NCBI GenBank assembly: GCA_902464015.1
Contig: CABQHM010000009.1
Coordinates: 1-64,000 of the forward strand
Origin: an uncultured Coriobacteriales bacterium
GTDB lineage: Bacteria > Actinomycetota > Coriobacteriia > Coriobacteriales > UMGS124
Length of the DNA: 64,000 bases
Reading direction: 5' to 3'
Shown here: positions 7,913-17,024 of the stretch, one piece after another
Layout: each line of letters begins with the position of its first letter
Position numbering within the stretch: position 1 is the first letter of the stretch
The notes under the pieces: model-generated
Databases searched by the model: none
What the model was told of the DNA's origin: nothing
The model's input: only the letters and a program-made list of their open reading frames with translations
Translations under genes and position numbers: made by a program

Positions 7913-10375
7913 ATGGACCACATGAACCCCTACCTGCATCTTGTGTTTATCGCTCGACTTGATGCGGGCGTCACGTCTCTGTCCTGGCGTGTCAAGGAAG
8001 CCCTGGAAGCCCAGGGTCATACGGTGTTTCTGTTTGCACCCGAACGCTGGCCCGGCTTGTTCGATGAGTCTGGCGTGCTCGATTTGGGCGGCCTGGCTCG
8101 TTTTTTTGACGTGGAACACCCCGATGCGGCGCTGATGTGCGACGGTTTGGGAGTCAAGGTTGCAGCTGATGACGGTCTTCTCGACAAGGTGCCGCTGGGG
8201 GCGCTTGTTGTGAACGCGGCCGAGCTGAAGCGCAGTGTTGACCATAGCGCCCCAGGGGCGCTTGGGTTTGCGTTGGCGGCAATGTCTGACGGGCGTTTTG
8301 CATCTGACTTCCAGGGTGGTGTGGCGGATGTGCCGGGCGCAGACGGGTCTTTTGAGGGTATGCCTGTTTTTGCGTTCCCGCCGTGCCCCGACACACCCTA
8401 TTTGACGACCCCGCTTGCCAACGATGTGGCATGCCCGACCAATGTCATGTGCCTGCAGGATGCTACGCCCGACCGCGTCGCATTCATGCATGAGCTTGCG
8501 GGTATGACCGAGATGGCGGGTGTTGAGGTTTGCTGCTTTGGCCGAAATTGGCCGACTGACCTGCAGAGATGCCCTGAGTTTACAGCTATCACGTATGCGG
8601 CGCGCTCGAGCCTGGCGTGTGTCGTCTTTGAAGATGAGGACGTGCTCGGTGGAGCGGATGGCGCTGCCCGCCCGCTCGACCGACTTCAGAACGATATGCG
8701 TATGGCGCTGGTTGCCGCGGATGGGGCCGCACCTGTGCGTGTTTGCTGCGCTGCACCCGCCGCTCAGCCCTCCCCGGCTGGGGAGGCCGACCTCAATCGG
8801 GCGGGCGGGCTTGAGAAGCTTGTCGGCTTGGCACGCCAGCGCAGCCTCAATGCATCGGCCATGCATGCGCGCAAGCTCCCTGTTGCGTATGAGGGACCGG
8901 TCCTTGAGGACGGGCTCAACCGCGCCTTCTCTCGCCTTCGCTGCTTGTATGCCTCCCGGGGCCTCATGCCCGGTGCCCCTGCGCCTCGCTGTGTGGTGTG
9001 TGTGCTGGGATACTTTGGCATGGGCAACTTCGGCGATGAGTACATCTTGGCGTCGATCTCGGCTCGCTTGCGTGAGCGCATTCCGGGCTGCGTTGTGGTG
9101 GCTGTGGGCGAGAATCCCGCCTATACGCTTCGGTATCGTGGAATCGTCTCGCTTACGATGGCCGACAAACATGCGCTTGGAGAGATTCTCTCGCATTGCT
9201 CGACTGCTGTCGTTGCTGCAGGACTCCTCTTTGACCAGGGAATTCGTTGGACGATGGGCCGCTCCGAGCTTCTTTCTGACATGCCTCACACCGACATTCC
9301 CGGTATCGCCGCTTTCGTTGAGCTCGCATGGCTCAACGAGTGCCGCACGTTCTTTTACTGTGCCGGGGCCGGTCCGCTCGATGTCGCCGCAGGTCGTGCG
9401 CTTGTGCGCCTCATGGGAAAGCTTGACGCCCGTTTCCTTGTGCGCGACGAGCAGACCGAGAGGCTCATTGTGTCATGCGGCGTGCCGGCCGAGCAGGTGA
9501 GCGAGCGGGCGGATGCGGCTTTTCTGGGCAAGGTCGAGCGGACTACCGCCGTTCAATCCTGGCTTGCCAACGAAGGTATCGACCTGACCACTTCGCGTCT
9601 CGTGGCTGTCTCTCTGCGCGAGTATGAGAACGCGCCACGAGACTTCGCTGCCCGCGTAGCTGAGACACTCGACCGAGTGGCGAATGCCCATCCTGATGTC
9701 GCGTTTGCCGCATGCCTGCTCGACCCGAGCGACGCGTCGTTGGCAGCGGCGATTCAGGCCAAGATGGCCAATCCCGAGCGCTTCCATGTGTTTGACCCCG
9801 CAGGTGCGGTCGAGCCGATGGCCGACTTGCTGAGCAGGTCGAGCGCGGGCCTCTCGATGCGCTATCACTGCTCGCTGCTTCTGGGGTCGTTTGGCGTTCC
9901 GTGCGTAGGCTTGGGCTATTTGCCCAAGGTTGTTTCCTTGTATCAGGATTTGGGTCAGGCCGACACCCTGCTTGAGATGGACGTTGATGCATCCCAGGTT
10001 TCCGACAGGCTCGAGAGGGTGCTTGCCGAGGCGGACACGCGCGCCGAGATTCTTCGCACGCATGTCGAGGCATTGCGCGCACAGACGCAGCTGGCAGAAG
10101 ACGAGCTGGTAGATTGGGTGTGCGCCCAGTCGCCTGCGAAGTGCGCCGCGATTGAGCGTGAGTTTTTCTTGCGCACGGTACCGGCCAGCGCGTTGGGCGG
10201 CATGCACTTGGCGGCGGAGTTGGAGGTCCAGCGCCAGAGTGGGGCGCAGCTTTCGGGTGAGCTCGATGCGGCCCGCGCGGAAGTGCGCGTTGTTCGCGCG
10301 TCGTGGTCGTATCGTATCGGCAATGCTCTCATTCAGCCGCTTGTCGCCCTCAAGCGCGCGCTGAAAAAGGGATAA
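7913..10375 (+). CDS. CsaB-like polysaccharide pyruvyltransferase with N-terminal extension
   Basis: 820 residues. The region from about residue 363 to 690 is a polysaccharide pyruvyl transferase (CsaB) domain, recognised by GYFGMGNFGDEYIL and by SMRYHCSLLLGSFGVPCVGL. CsaB ketal-pyruvylates a cell-wall polymer so that SLH domains can bind it. The first ~340 residues are not part of CsaB; they look like a degraded CgeB-like glycosyltransferase fold (weak resemblance only). The C-terminus SWSYRIGNALIQPL is a tail typical of glycan-assembly glycosyltransferases. The ATG at 7913 is chosen because GGAG sits 6 nt upstream; a TTG at 7862 is the longer alternative. The next gene encodes an SLH protein, which fits the role. 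Confidence 0.85.
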   Translation: MDHMNPYLHLVFIARLDAGVTSLSWRVKEALEAQGHTVFLFAPERWPGLFDESGVLDLGGLARFFDVEHPDAALMCDGLGVKVAADDGLLDKVPLGALVVNAAELKRSVDHSAPGALGFALAAMSDGRFASDFQGGVADVPGADGSFEGMPVFAFPPCPDTPYLTTPLANDVACPTNVMCLQDATPDRVAFMHELAGMTEMAGVEVCCFGRNWPTDLQRCPEFTAITYAARSSLACVVFEDEDVLGGADGAARPLDRLQNDMRMALVAADGAAPVRVCCAAPAAQPSPAGEADLNRAGGLEKLVGLARQRSLNASAMHARKLPVAYEGPVLEDGLNRAFSRLRCLYASRGLMPGAPAPRCVVCVLGYFGMGNFGDEYILASISARLRERIPGCVVVAVGENPAYTLRYRGIVSLTMADKHALGEILSHCSTAVVAAGLLFDQGIRWTMGRSELLSDMPHTDIPGIAAFVELAWLNECRTFFYCAGAGPLDVAAGRALVRLMGKLDARFLVRDEQTERLIVSCGVPAEQVSERADAAFLGKVERTTAVQSWLANEGIDLTTSRLVAVSLREYENAPRDFAARVAETLDRVANAHPDVAFAACLLDPSDASLAAAIQAKMANPERFHVFDPAGAVEPMADLLSRSSAGLSMRYHCSLLLGSFGVPCVGLGYLPKVVSLYQDLGQADTLLEMDVDASQVSDRLERVLAEADTRAEILRTHVEALRAQTQLAEDELVDWVCAQSPAKCAAIEREFFLRTVPASALGGMHLAAELEVQRQSGAQLSGELDAARAEVRVVRASWSYRIGNALIQPLVALKRALKKG

Positions 10376-10457
10376 TGAGGTTACGCTTGTAGAGCGTGCG
10401 TGTTTTGATTGCCTTGACCGATTGTCGACACAGCGATTGAATGCGAGGCGTTTGCTT

Positions 10458-11642
10458 GTGACTGCTCGAATTGAGAAGTGCGCTGTTCCCTTAGCCGCCC
10501 TTGTCCTGAGTGCCACGGTTTTTGCTGGCGTCTGCTGCATGCCGGCAAGTGCCTATGCCTCGTCGTTTGGCGATGTGGAAGGACATTGGGCCGAGGACGA
10601 CGGCTGGATTGATTACGCCAGCTTGAACGGCTTGATGACGGGCTACGACGACTCGAACCGGTTCGGCCCCGACGATCCGCTCACCCGCGGCATGGTCGCC
10701 ACGGTCCTGTACAGGCTTGCCGGCGGCACGCCTGTGGGAGACTCGGGATTCCCCGACGTTGAGCAGGGCATTTGGTACTCTGATGCCATTGCATGGTGCA
10801 AGGCGAACGGCATCATCACGGGTTATCCTGAGGACGGCACCTTTAGGCCCAATGAGCAGGTTCTCCGTGCCGAGCTTGCGACGATGGCGTATCGATTCGC
10901 TGCCTGGGCCGGCATCGATGTGAGCGCAAGCGATGCGGCATATTATCTGACGCAGGACACAGGCCTCATCGACAGACCGAACAATGCGTTTTCGTATGCA
11001 CGTTCGGCCCTCATTTGGACCTGTGACACGGGCGTGCTCAACGGCAAGTACGACACCGAGGGTTTTGCCTGGCTTGATGCCCAGTACACGGCGACGCGCG
11101 GCGAGGCCGCGAAGATTTTCTCGGTGCTCAAGCGCGACGTGGTAGACCGTTCTGGCAGCTACACCGTCTTGTTTGACTCTGCGGGTGGCAGTGCGGTCGC
11201 CGCGCAGGGCGTTGCTTCCGGCACTAAGGCGAGCCGTCCTGCCGATCCCACCCGCGAGGGCTACACCTTCGTCAACTGGTATTCCGATAAGGCCCTGACG
11301 CGTGTTTTCAACTTCGGCTCCAACGTTACGGGCAACGTCACAGCGTATGCCAAGTGGCAGTCCGACACGAGCGCCCATGACGGGGAGATTGACGAGGTTA
11401 CGGCTGTGGCCGACGAGCCCACGTACGACACCGTGGCGCCCGAGTTCGACCTGGTTGCGCCTGCTGAGCCCGATGCGAGCGCGGGCGACGCCGCTTCTGA
11501 GCCGCCCCTTGAATACGCGCCTACGTACGACGATGTTGAAGGCGGCGCTGAATCCGGCAGCGAGGGCGAAGAGGGTGGCAGCGAGGCTGATGCCGGCATG
11601 CTCGATGCCTCGCAAGTCGCCGGCGAGGAAAGCGCGGCCTAG
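10458..11642 (+). CDS. Exported SLH-domain protein with Listeria-Bacteroides-type repeat
   Basis: About 394 residues. A signal peptide (R/K n-region, hydrophobic core, ASAYA cleavage site) is followed by three SLH modules: FGDVEGHWA...GLMTGY, FPDVEQGIWYSDAI...GIITGYPEDGTFRPN and a third, diverged one. These are predicted to bind pyruvylated cell-wall polymer. A Flg_new/InlB B-repeat-like module follows (YTVLFDSAGGSAV...GYTFVNWYSD), then a highly acidic Glu/Gly/Ser/Ala tail. There is no ATG start; GTG at 10458 has GAGG 9 nt upstream and leaves an intact signal peptide, while TTG at 10422 is an alternative. It directly follows the CsaB-like gene, whose product would make its anchor. The gene ends in a 4-nt convergent overlap with the acyltransferase gene. 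Confidence 0.85.
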   Translation: MTARIEKCAVPLAALVLSATVFAGVCCMPASAYASSFGDVEGHWAEDDGWIDYASLNGLMTGYDDSNRFGPDDPLTRGMVATVLYRLAGGTPVGDSGFPDVEQGIWYSDAIAWCKANGIITGYPEDGTFRPNEQVLRAELATMAYRFAAWAGIDVSASDAAYYLTQDTGLIDRPNNAFSYARSALIWTCDTGVLNGKYDTEGFAWLDAQYTATRGEAAKIFSVLKRDVVDRSGSYTVLFDSAGGSAVAAQGVASGTKASRPADPTREGYTFVNWYSDKALTRVFNFGSNVTGNVTAYAKWQSDTSAHDGEIDEVTAVADEPTYDTVAPEFDLVAPAEPDASAGDAASEPPLEYAPTYDDVEGGAESGSEGEEGGSEADAGMLDASQVAGEESAA

Positions 11643-12724
11643 CTTTTTGCAACTGAGGTGCTTTGGACGGCTGGCCTCCTGCTGGGGAAGAACAACCCTG
11701 AGATGGGCCTCGGCAGGAGGTACAGCAGCCCGGTGAGCGCGGCGATGACGACGCAACGCCCGGCGAAGATCACGACCCACGAGGGAACAGGCAGGCCGGC
11801 GCAGAGGTTTTGGACGATGTCCCAGGGGAATACGTCCATCTCGACCAGGTGCATGCAGAAGACGGGCAGCGTGATGGTGCCGAACGCCCGTATCGGCTCG
11901 GCAATGCGGGGGCCGTGCTGTTCGAGCAGCATGCAGCCCTTAAGGACGCACAGGGCACCGCAGATTCCACCTAGCGTGTCGAGAACCACGCCGTCGCTGT
12001 ACACGTTTGCCACCATCCACAGGTTTCCGCCCACGCGAGCGCAATATAGCCAGGCTGCGAGCATGATCCACCAGGTCAGAGGGTGGAGGGAACCAGGCTC
12101 GAGGAGCTTGGAGGCACGGGCCTTCTGCCCCAGCCACATCCAGAACACAGCGCAGCAGGCCGCCTGAACGCTCCAGGGAAGCCAGAACTTGTCGGCCGTG
12201 AGGTAGCCGAAGGCGAAGAGACCGCCGATGGCCGCTGCGGGATAACGTGTCTGGTTTGCCCACGTGAGCAGGATTTTTGCAAAGAAGAGCGCCAAGAGAT
12301 ACCAGATAGCGCCCACGCCCGTGATGCCTGCGGGCATGATGTCGGGCCAAGTGCCGCCCGCGCCGTAGAGGCAGGCGATGGTCCAGCGCGGCAGAAGCTC
12401 GCTGACGCCGCCTCCGTGCCCGGGCATGACCAGGCCGCGCAGCGTCATGAGGGCAAGCAAGATGACGCAGGTGGCTGCATAGGGGAGCAGCAGGGCTTTG
12501 GCGTTTTTCTTGACGTAGTCGCGGTCGAGGCGGGCGCTTGGCTTGCAGAACCATCCGCTCACGATGAAGAAGAGCGGCATGTCAAACGAGTAACAGAAGG
12601 TGACGACGGGCCACGGCATGCCATATTCCGAAGTATGGCCCACCATGACGGCAAACAGGGCGATGCCCTTTGCGATATCGAAGTAGCCAATGCGCTTTTT
12701 GGTTTGTGTTACTGCCTGTGCCAT
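11639..12724 (-). CDS. Membrane acyltransferase family 3 (OafA/NolL-like)
   Basis: 361-residue multi-pass membrane protein of the acyltransferase-3 family, which moves acyl (usually acetyl) groups onto extracytoplasmic glycans or lipids. The N-terminal RIGYFDIAKGIALFAVMVGH block with its conserved His, and about ten hydrophobic segments, support the assignment. The start has AAAGGA upstream. It converges on the SLH gene and sits within the surface-glycan cluster, so it probably acetylates the same wall polymer (inference). The stop codons of the two convergent genes share a CTAG. Confidence 0.85.
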   Translation of the reverse strand: MAQAVTQTKKRIGYFDIAKGIALFAVMVGHTSEYGMPWPVVTFCYSFDMPLFFIVSGWFCKPSARLDRDYVKKNAKALLLPYAATCVILLALMTLRGLVMPGHGGGVSELLPRWTIACLYGAGGTWPDIMPAGITGVGAIWYLLALFFAKILLTWANQTRYPAAAIGGLFAFGYLTADKFWLPWSVQAACCAVFWMWLGQKARASKLLEPGSLHPLTWWIMLAAWLYCARVGGNLWMVANVYSDGVVLDTLGGICGALCVLKGCMLLEQHGPRIAEPIRAFGTITLPVFCMHLVEMDVFPWDIVQNLCAGLPVPSWVVIFAGRCVVIAALTGLLYLLPRPISGLFFPSRRPAVQSTSVAKS

Positions 12725-12903
12725 GTGTTTCCTTTATCGCATCAATCGTTGTTGCAACGGCACAGTATACGTGTTCTTGCTGGTAGCGAGATGAACTGCA
12801 TGGAAGGTCCAAGCAAAAGACTGGCGTATGGCTGAGGCGACGCGCGTTGTGCCGTGATACCATCGCAGTTCTTATGGGCGACTGACGGGAGGCGATGGCG
12901 CCA

Positions 12904-13659
12904 ATGAAGACGAAGAATAAGACCCTCGCTGCATCCTTGGCCGCATTGCTCGCGGCGTTAGCGGCCGTGCTACGTTTTGCGATGCGCGGCTACGACGTGG
13001 TGGCGCTCATCCTGCTTGTCGCTGCGGCCCTCGTGGTTCTCTGGGCGTTTGTCGGTGGGCTGGCGTTTAAAGTGGCGGCGGGCGTCGTGGGTGTCGTGGC
13101 GCTTGCCGTGGCCGTAACGGAGGTCCCCATCGTCTCAAACGCAAAGACCGACGCGACCGACGGCGTCGAGTATGTCGTTGTCCTTGGGGCGCGGGTAGAT
13201 GAGAATGGAAACCCCTCGTATTCCCTGCTCTGGCGTCTTGAAGCGACGCTCGAATACTTGAACGCGCATCCTGATGCCACCGCGGTGCTGTCCGGTGGCC
13301 AGGGTGCCGACGAACCCATGAGCGAGGCTGTGTGCATGCATGACTGGCTTGTGGGGCATGGCATTGACGAAGACAGGCTCATCATGGAAGACCAGAGCAC
13401 GAACACCTTCGAGAACCTGCGCAACTCGTTTGCGATTCTGGAGCAGCGCACGGGTGGGGACGACCTTGACGGCAAGGTGGCCGTTGTGTCGAGTTCCTAC
13501 CACTTGTTCCGAGCGAAGCTGATTGCAGCTGGCTTGGGCACCGACGTCTCGGGTGTTACGAGTTTTCCCGGCAACCCCGTCGTGACGCTCAACTATTTCA
13601 TCCGAGAGGCTCCGGCCGTGTGGAAGCAGCTGATCCTCAACGCGATGAACGCGCGTTAG
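12904..13659 (+). CDS. YdcF/SanA-like (DUF218) membrane protein
   Basis: About 251 residues. Three hydrophobic helices fill residues 1-75, followed by an extracytoplasmic DUF218 domain: VEYVVVLGARVDENGNPS, LSGGQGADE, EDQSTNTFENLRNS and SSYHLFRA. Homologues (ElyC, SanA, YdcF) act in envelope or peptidoglycan-precursor maintenance, mechanism unclear. ATG 12904 is preferred over 12895 because GGGAGG would be only 2 nt from the latter. The 3' end overlaps the convergent nth gene by 23 nt. Its place beside wall-polymer genes fits an envelope role. Confidence 0.82.
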   Translation: MKTKNKTLAASLAALLAALAAVLRFAMRGYDVVALILLVAAALVVLWAFVGGLAFKVAAGVVGVVALAVAVTEVPIVSNAKTDATDGVEYVVVLGARVDENGNPSYSLLWRLEATLEYLNAHPDATAVLSGGQGADEPMSEAVCMHDWLVGHGIDEDRLIMEDQSTNTFENLRNSFAILEQRTGGDDLDGKVAVVSSSYHLFRAKLIAAGLGTDVSGVTSFPGNPVVTLNYFIREAPAVWKQLILNAMNAR

Positions 13660-14476
13660 ACGCGCCGCCTTTGGCGCTGGCGCGCAGACAGGTGCCGCGC
13701 GAGGGGCACAGGTCGGCAAGGGGGCATGGCAGCCCTGCGCCCACGCCCGACCAAACCTCGCGGCCGCTCGCGTCCGGGTAGGTGCCGATGGCGTTGAGGT
13801 AGGCCTTTGTTTTTGCCAGCGACTTCGTAGCGCTGGGTCCATCAATGCCGCCGATCTCGAGCTCGGCCACGCAGGCGGGTTTCTTGGCGTCGCACACTTG
13901 CCTGCCGTAGAGCACCCACTGGTGGTTCACCGGGCCCCACCATTCATGCGGTATGAGTTTGAGCAGGTCTTTCTCTGCATCGAGCGGAGCCTTGGCTGAG
14001 GTAAAGCCCAGGCGCGTTGCGATGCGGAAGACATGGGTGTCCACCGCGATGCCCTCGACGATGCCGAAGGCGTTGTTGAGCACGATATTTGCCGTCTTGC
14101 GACCCACGCCGGGCAGGCGGGTGAGCTCCTCCATGGTGCTAGGCACGTGTCCGCCAAATTCCACGGTCACCATCTGCGCCGTTTCCACTGCGTGCTTGGC
14201 CTTGGAGCGGAAGAAACCCAAGGGATGCAGCACTTCCTCCACCTCGCCGAGAGGGGCGCTGGCGAGCGCCGCGGCGTCTGGCCAACGGCCGAAGAGGACG
14301 GGGGTCACCTTGTTCACTGAGGCATCCGTGGTCTGAGCAGAGAGCAACACGGCGATGACCAGGGAAAACGGGTCGTAAAAGTGCAGGGCGCACTCGGCGT
14401 TGGGGTAGAGCTCTGCCATGCGCTTGCATACTTCCAGCGCTCGCTCGCGCTTGCGCGCCATAGATTCACGTGGCAT
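13637..14476 (-). CDS. nth: Endonuclease III with an insert in its Fe-S loop
   Basis: 279-residue base-excision repair glycosylase/AP lyase acting on oxidised pyrimidines. The HhH motif LPGVGRKTAN carries the catalytic Lys (about 127) and VDTHVFR the catalytic Asp (about 146). The four [4Fe-4S] ligands are present but oddly spaced: C195-X6-C202, then 48 residues instead of the usual two, then C251-X5-C257. The insert (GGIDGPSATKSLAKTKAYL...) also makes the protein about 60 residues longer than usual. The start has AAGGAG 6 nt upstream. It is convergent with the YdcF-like gene (23-nt overlap) and lies 10 nt downstream of the membrane LuxR gene on the same strand, so it may be co-transcribed with it. 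Confidence 0.93.
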   Translation of the reverse strand: MPRESMARKRERALEVCKRMAELYPNAECALHFYDPFSLVIAVLLSAQTTDASVNKVTPVLFGRWPDAAALASAPLGEVEEVLHPLGFFRSKAKHAVETAQMVTVEFGGHVPSTMEELTRLPGVGRKTANIVLNNAFGIVEGIAVDTHVFRIATRLGFTSAKAPLDAEKDLLKLIPHEWWGPVNHQWVLYGRQVCDAKKPACVAELEIGGIDGPSATKSLAKTKAYLNAIGTYPDASGREVWSGVGAGLPCPLADLCPSRGTCLRASAKGGASNARSSR

Positions 14477-14486
14477 GGGATGCTCC

Positions 14487-15992
14487 TTATTGCGCGGCGT
14501 CGGGGGAGGCCTGGCTTATGCAGCAGGGCTGCGTTTTCTCATAGTATGACTCAAAGTCGTCGAGTAAGCCCATGCGGGAGTTGACATGAGCTTTTTGATA
14601 CACGTTGTGGACATGGGCACGTACAGTTGATTCGGCGACACAGAGACGGGTGGCGATGTAGGAAGTCGTACGCCCTTCAATGAGATAAGAAAGGACTTCG
14701 GCTTCTCTCGGTGAAAGGTTGATTGTTTCGGCATAGCGATCAAGCGCTTTGGTGCGGCCGAGGCGGTAGTCCGGCTCTTCCGCTGCGGCGCGTTTCTCGG
14801 CCAACGCGTTTACTGCGTAAATGTCGTTGTCACCGAAGAGTTGCGTGGCGGCGAGCAGGATTAGAAAGAGACCGCCTGCAAACAGGGTGGCGTTCGGCAA
14901 AAAGACGAGGCCGAGACCTGCGGCCCATCCCGTCACCATGCCGAGTGAGATTGCGAGACGCGCGCGGGCCATAAAATTGAAAAGCGAGGCGTTTCCCGCT
15001 TGGACAATATTGCAATAGTCGTTGAGGGCGAGGACTTCAAATGTCACATAACCCAGTGCAGTGGGTGCAAAAGCGACAAGTGAGTTCGCACCCGACGCAT
15101 CGAGCAGCAGGCCGAGTCCGATGAGCGGTGCGCAGGCTCGGTAAAGGGTATAGGCGCCGCCCTCCCTTTTTCCCACGCGGCAGAGAAGGAGGTAGACGAT
15201 TGCCAGGACGACCATGCAGGCAGGCTCAACGACGGACCCGAAGTTTTGAATTGTGCCGTGCTCTCTATACGTCACCGAGCAATGCACGGCAAACAAAAAG
15301 GCATATATGCCCAGGCAGATTGTTATTCGTGCAAGCGAGGTGGCAAGGGTTTTTGTTAACGACGCGGTCTGGCGGGAAGCTGGGCCGGGAAGATCCGCGC
15401 CGTCTGGGTCGGCATTGAGAAACCCGCTGCCTGTTTGGCTGGCATGAAGTCTTGCAGAGAGTAGGAACGAGATTGCGGATGCCGCTGGGAGCAACACGGC
15501 TGCCGCCGTCATTGTGGTGCGTCCAAGAGCCATGGCGGCGAGAAACAGTACGGATCCCGCCGCGTAGGAGAGGACGAGCATGGCAAGTGCGTCGCCGAGT
15601 CTCATGTACCCAAAGAAGCTCAGCCACAGTAGGAACATGCATGTGTCGGCGAGGGCCGCAAGAAGGGCGGCGATGCTAGAAAAAGCGGGATTGCCTGGGA
15701 AGACGAGAAGGATGGCGGCGGCGAAGGTGCCGGCAAAGAGACTGCATCCCAAAACCGTGTAGACACCCGCTCGGGTGCTAAAGAGTCGTGAGGTGGCCAG
15801 GGCGAAGAGTAGCAGTGCCGAGCGGGCTGCAAGCTCAAATGCTTCGAAGGGAATGCCAGAGATGCAAACAATGTCACCGAACAGGGGTGAAGGGGAGATG
15901 CCAACCAAGAAAAGCCAGGCCCAGAAGAAGCCGAAGCCGAGATAGCGCAGTGGGAAGGGCCTTTGCACGGTACCTGCATTCAATATATCCAT
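14487..15992 (-). CDS. Membrane-embedded LuxR-type regulator 1
   Basis: 501 residues. About ten to twelve hydrophobic helices fill residues 10-415, and a C-terminal LuxR/GerE HTH (LSPREAEVLSYLIEGRTTSYIATRL...ESTVRAHVHNVYQKA) ends the protein. No receiver or autoinducer domain is present, so it is a one-component regulator with a membrane sensor, a class known to be expanded in Eggerthella lenta. A frame extension to 16607 is rejected: the ATG at 15992 has GAGGAGG 8 nt upstream. It is divergent from the small two-repeat gene and the molybdoenzyme operon at 17119, its likely target. A GCGAA-CGC-TTCGC palindrome at 16023-16035 lies just upstream and could be an operator. Confidence 0.88.
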   Translation of the reverse strand: MDILNAGTVQRPFPLRYLGFGFFWAWLFLVGISPSPLFGDIVCISGIPFEAFELAARSALLLFALATSRLFSTRAGVYTVLGCSLFAGTFAAAILLVFPGNPAFSSIAALLAALADTCMFLLWLSFFGYMRLGDALAMLVLSYAAGSVLFLAAMALGRTTMTAAAVLLPAASAISFLLSARLHASQTGSGFLNADPDGADLPGPASRQTASLTKTLATSLARITICLGIYAFLFAVHCSVTYREHGTIQNFGSVVEPACMVVLAIVYLLLCRVGKREGGAYTLYRACAPLIGLGLLLDASGANSLVAFAPTALGYVTFEVLALNDYCNIVQAGNASLFNFMARARLAISLGMVTGWAAGLGLVFLPNATLFAGGLFLILLAATQLFGDNDIYAVNALAEKRAAAEEPDYRLGRTKALDRYAETINLSPREAEVLSYLIEGRTTSYIATRLCVAESTVRAHVHNVYQKAHVNSRMGLLDDFESYYEKTQPCCISQASPDAAQ

Positions 15993-16339
15993 GCGCCTGG
16001 CCTCCTCGCCCTGTGCGGTAAAGCGAACGCTTCGCCTGTGGATTATAACCATGGATTGTAGGGCTGGGGAGGATGGGAGGAGACGGTTTCCTTTGGGGGG
16101 AAGGAGATTTTGTGAGTGCAGAGCACTCCATCGCTTGAGTCTCTTGTTGTTTGCCCTTTTACCAGGCGCGCTTATGTCAATAAACGCCTGCGTGTATGTG
16201 AGCCTCAAAGGAATTTCAGCGTCTTTGCGAATGTTGCTTGACCCTTGTTGAGCTGCACTATGAATCCAGCGTCGCAACGAGACCGCGGCGTGGGATGACG
16301 GTGAGACTACACGTTGCGGGGGAGGGGGTGAGAAGAGAC
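15993..16339. promoter_or_regulatory. Divergent regulatory region between LuxR1 and the molybdoenzyme side
   Basis: No gene is seen in these 347 bp. Two palindromes stand out: GCGAA-CGC-TTCGC at 16023-16035 and GAGTGC-AGA-GCACTC at 16114-16128. Both are symmetric enough to be dimeric regulator sites. TTGACC near 16239 followed by TATGAA is a possible plus-strand promoter. Confidence 0.4.
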
Positions 16340-16960
16340 ATGGATTGTACAGATGGGGTAATGTCGAACACGGTGGAAAGGCTTGTGGCATGCATTGCCG
16401 GCGATCCGCTGTATCGCGAGATATACGTGGGTGTCCTTGAGTTTTGCAAGGAGCGCCGCGATCTGAGCGAGGTTGAGGTGGCGATTCAGTCGTGGCCGCA
16501 GTATTCACAGGCGGCCCAGAGCCCCTATCGTCTCGTGCGAAACCTTGTCGAGCTTGGCGGGCTTGACTGGATTGAGCTTGACGACGAGGGGGTCGAGGTG
16601 AACGCACAGCGAAAGGTGGGTCTGACGTCAGACGAGGCTGACGACCTCGTTGCGTCGTTCGCGGTCCAAACGACCGCCGATGGCGCGGATGCTGCCGAGG
16701 ATATGAGCCCTGCCCGTCGATTTGGCAAGCTCGAGGACGAGCATGCAGACAGAGTTCCGGTATTTAACGAAATCCTGGAGTTTTGCATGCAGCCCCGTAG
16801 TTTCTCAGAGGTTGCATCGCATCTTGGGGAACGCGGTTTGCTTGGCGTTGCGCGCGCAGAGAACGGCCAGGCGTTGCACCCGAGCTATTTTGTAGACGCT
16901 CTTGAGCGTGCTGGAACGCTCGTGTGGGACGGTGCGTGGAAGACCCAGCGCGTTAGGTGA
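16340..16960 (+). CDS. Hypothetical protein with two similar halves
   Basis: About 206 residues with no recognised family. Two segments resemble each other: VLEFCKERRDLSEVEVAI near the N-terminus and ILEFCMQPRSFSEVASHL near the C-terminus. Each is followed by about 25 residues and then an LERAG/LVELGG-like strand-turn, suggesting tandem winged-helix domains. There is no signal peptide or membrane helix. The start is uncertain: ATG 16340 follows a GGAGGGGGTGAGAAGAG stretch, ATG 16361 is possible, and the frame is open back to a TTG at 16238. It is the first gene upstream of the molybdoenzyme operon and divergent from LuxR1, so it may be an accessory or regulatory factor for that enzyme (inference). 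Confidence 0.7.
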   Translation: MDCTDGVMSNTVERLVACIAGDPLYREIYVGVLEFCKERRDLSEVEVAIQSWPQYSQAAQSPYRLVRNLVELGGLDWIELDDEGVEVNAQRKVGLTSDEADDLVASFAVQTTADGADAAEDMSPARRFGKLEDEHADRVPVFNEILEFCMQPRSFSEVASHLGERGLLGVARAENGQALHPSYFVDALERAGTLVWDGAWKTQRVR

Positions 16961-17024
16961 CGCGCGGGCGTTATGCCGGCCACAACGGCGGCAGCAAACA
17001 GGTGATTTTAAAACAACGTATGTG

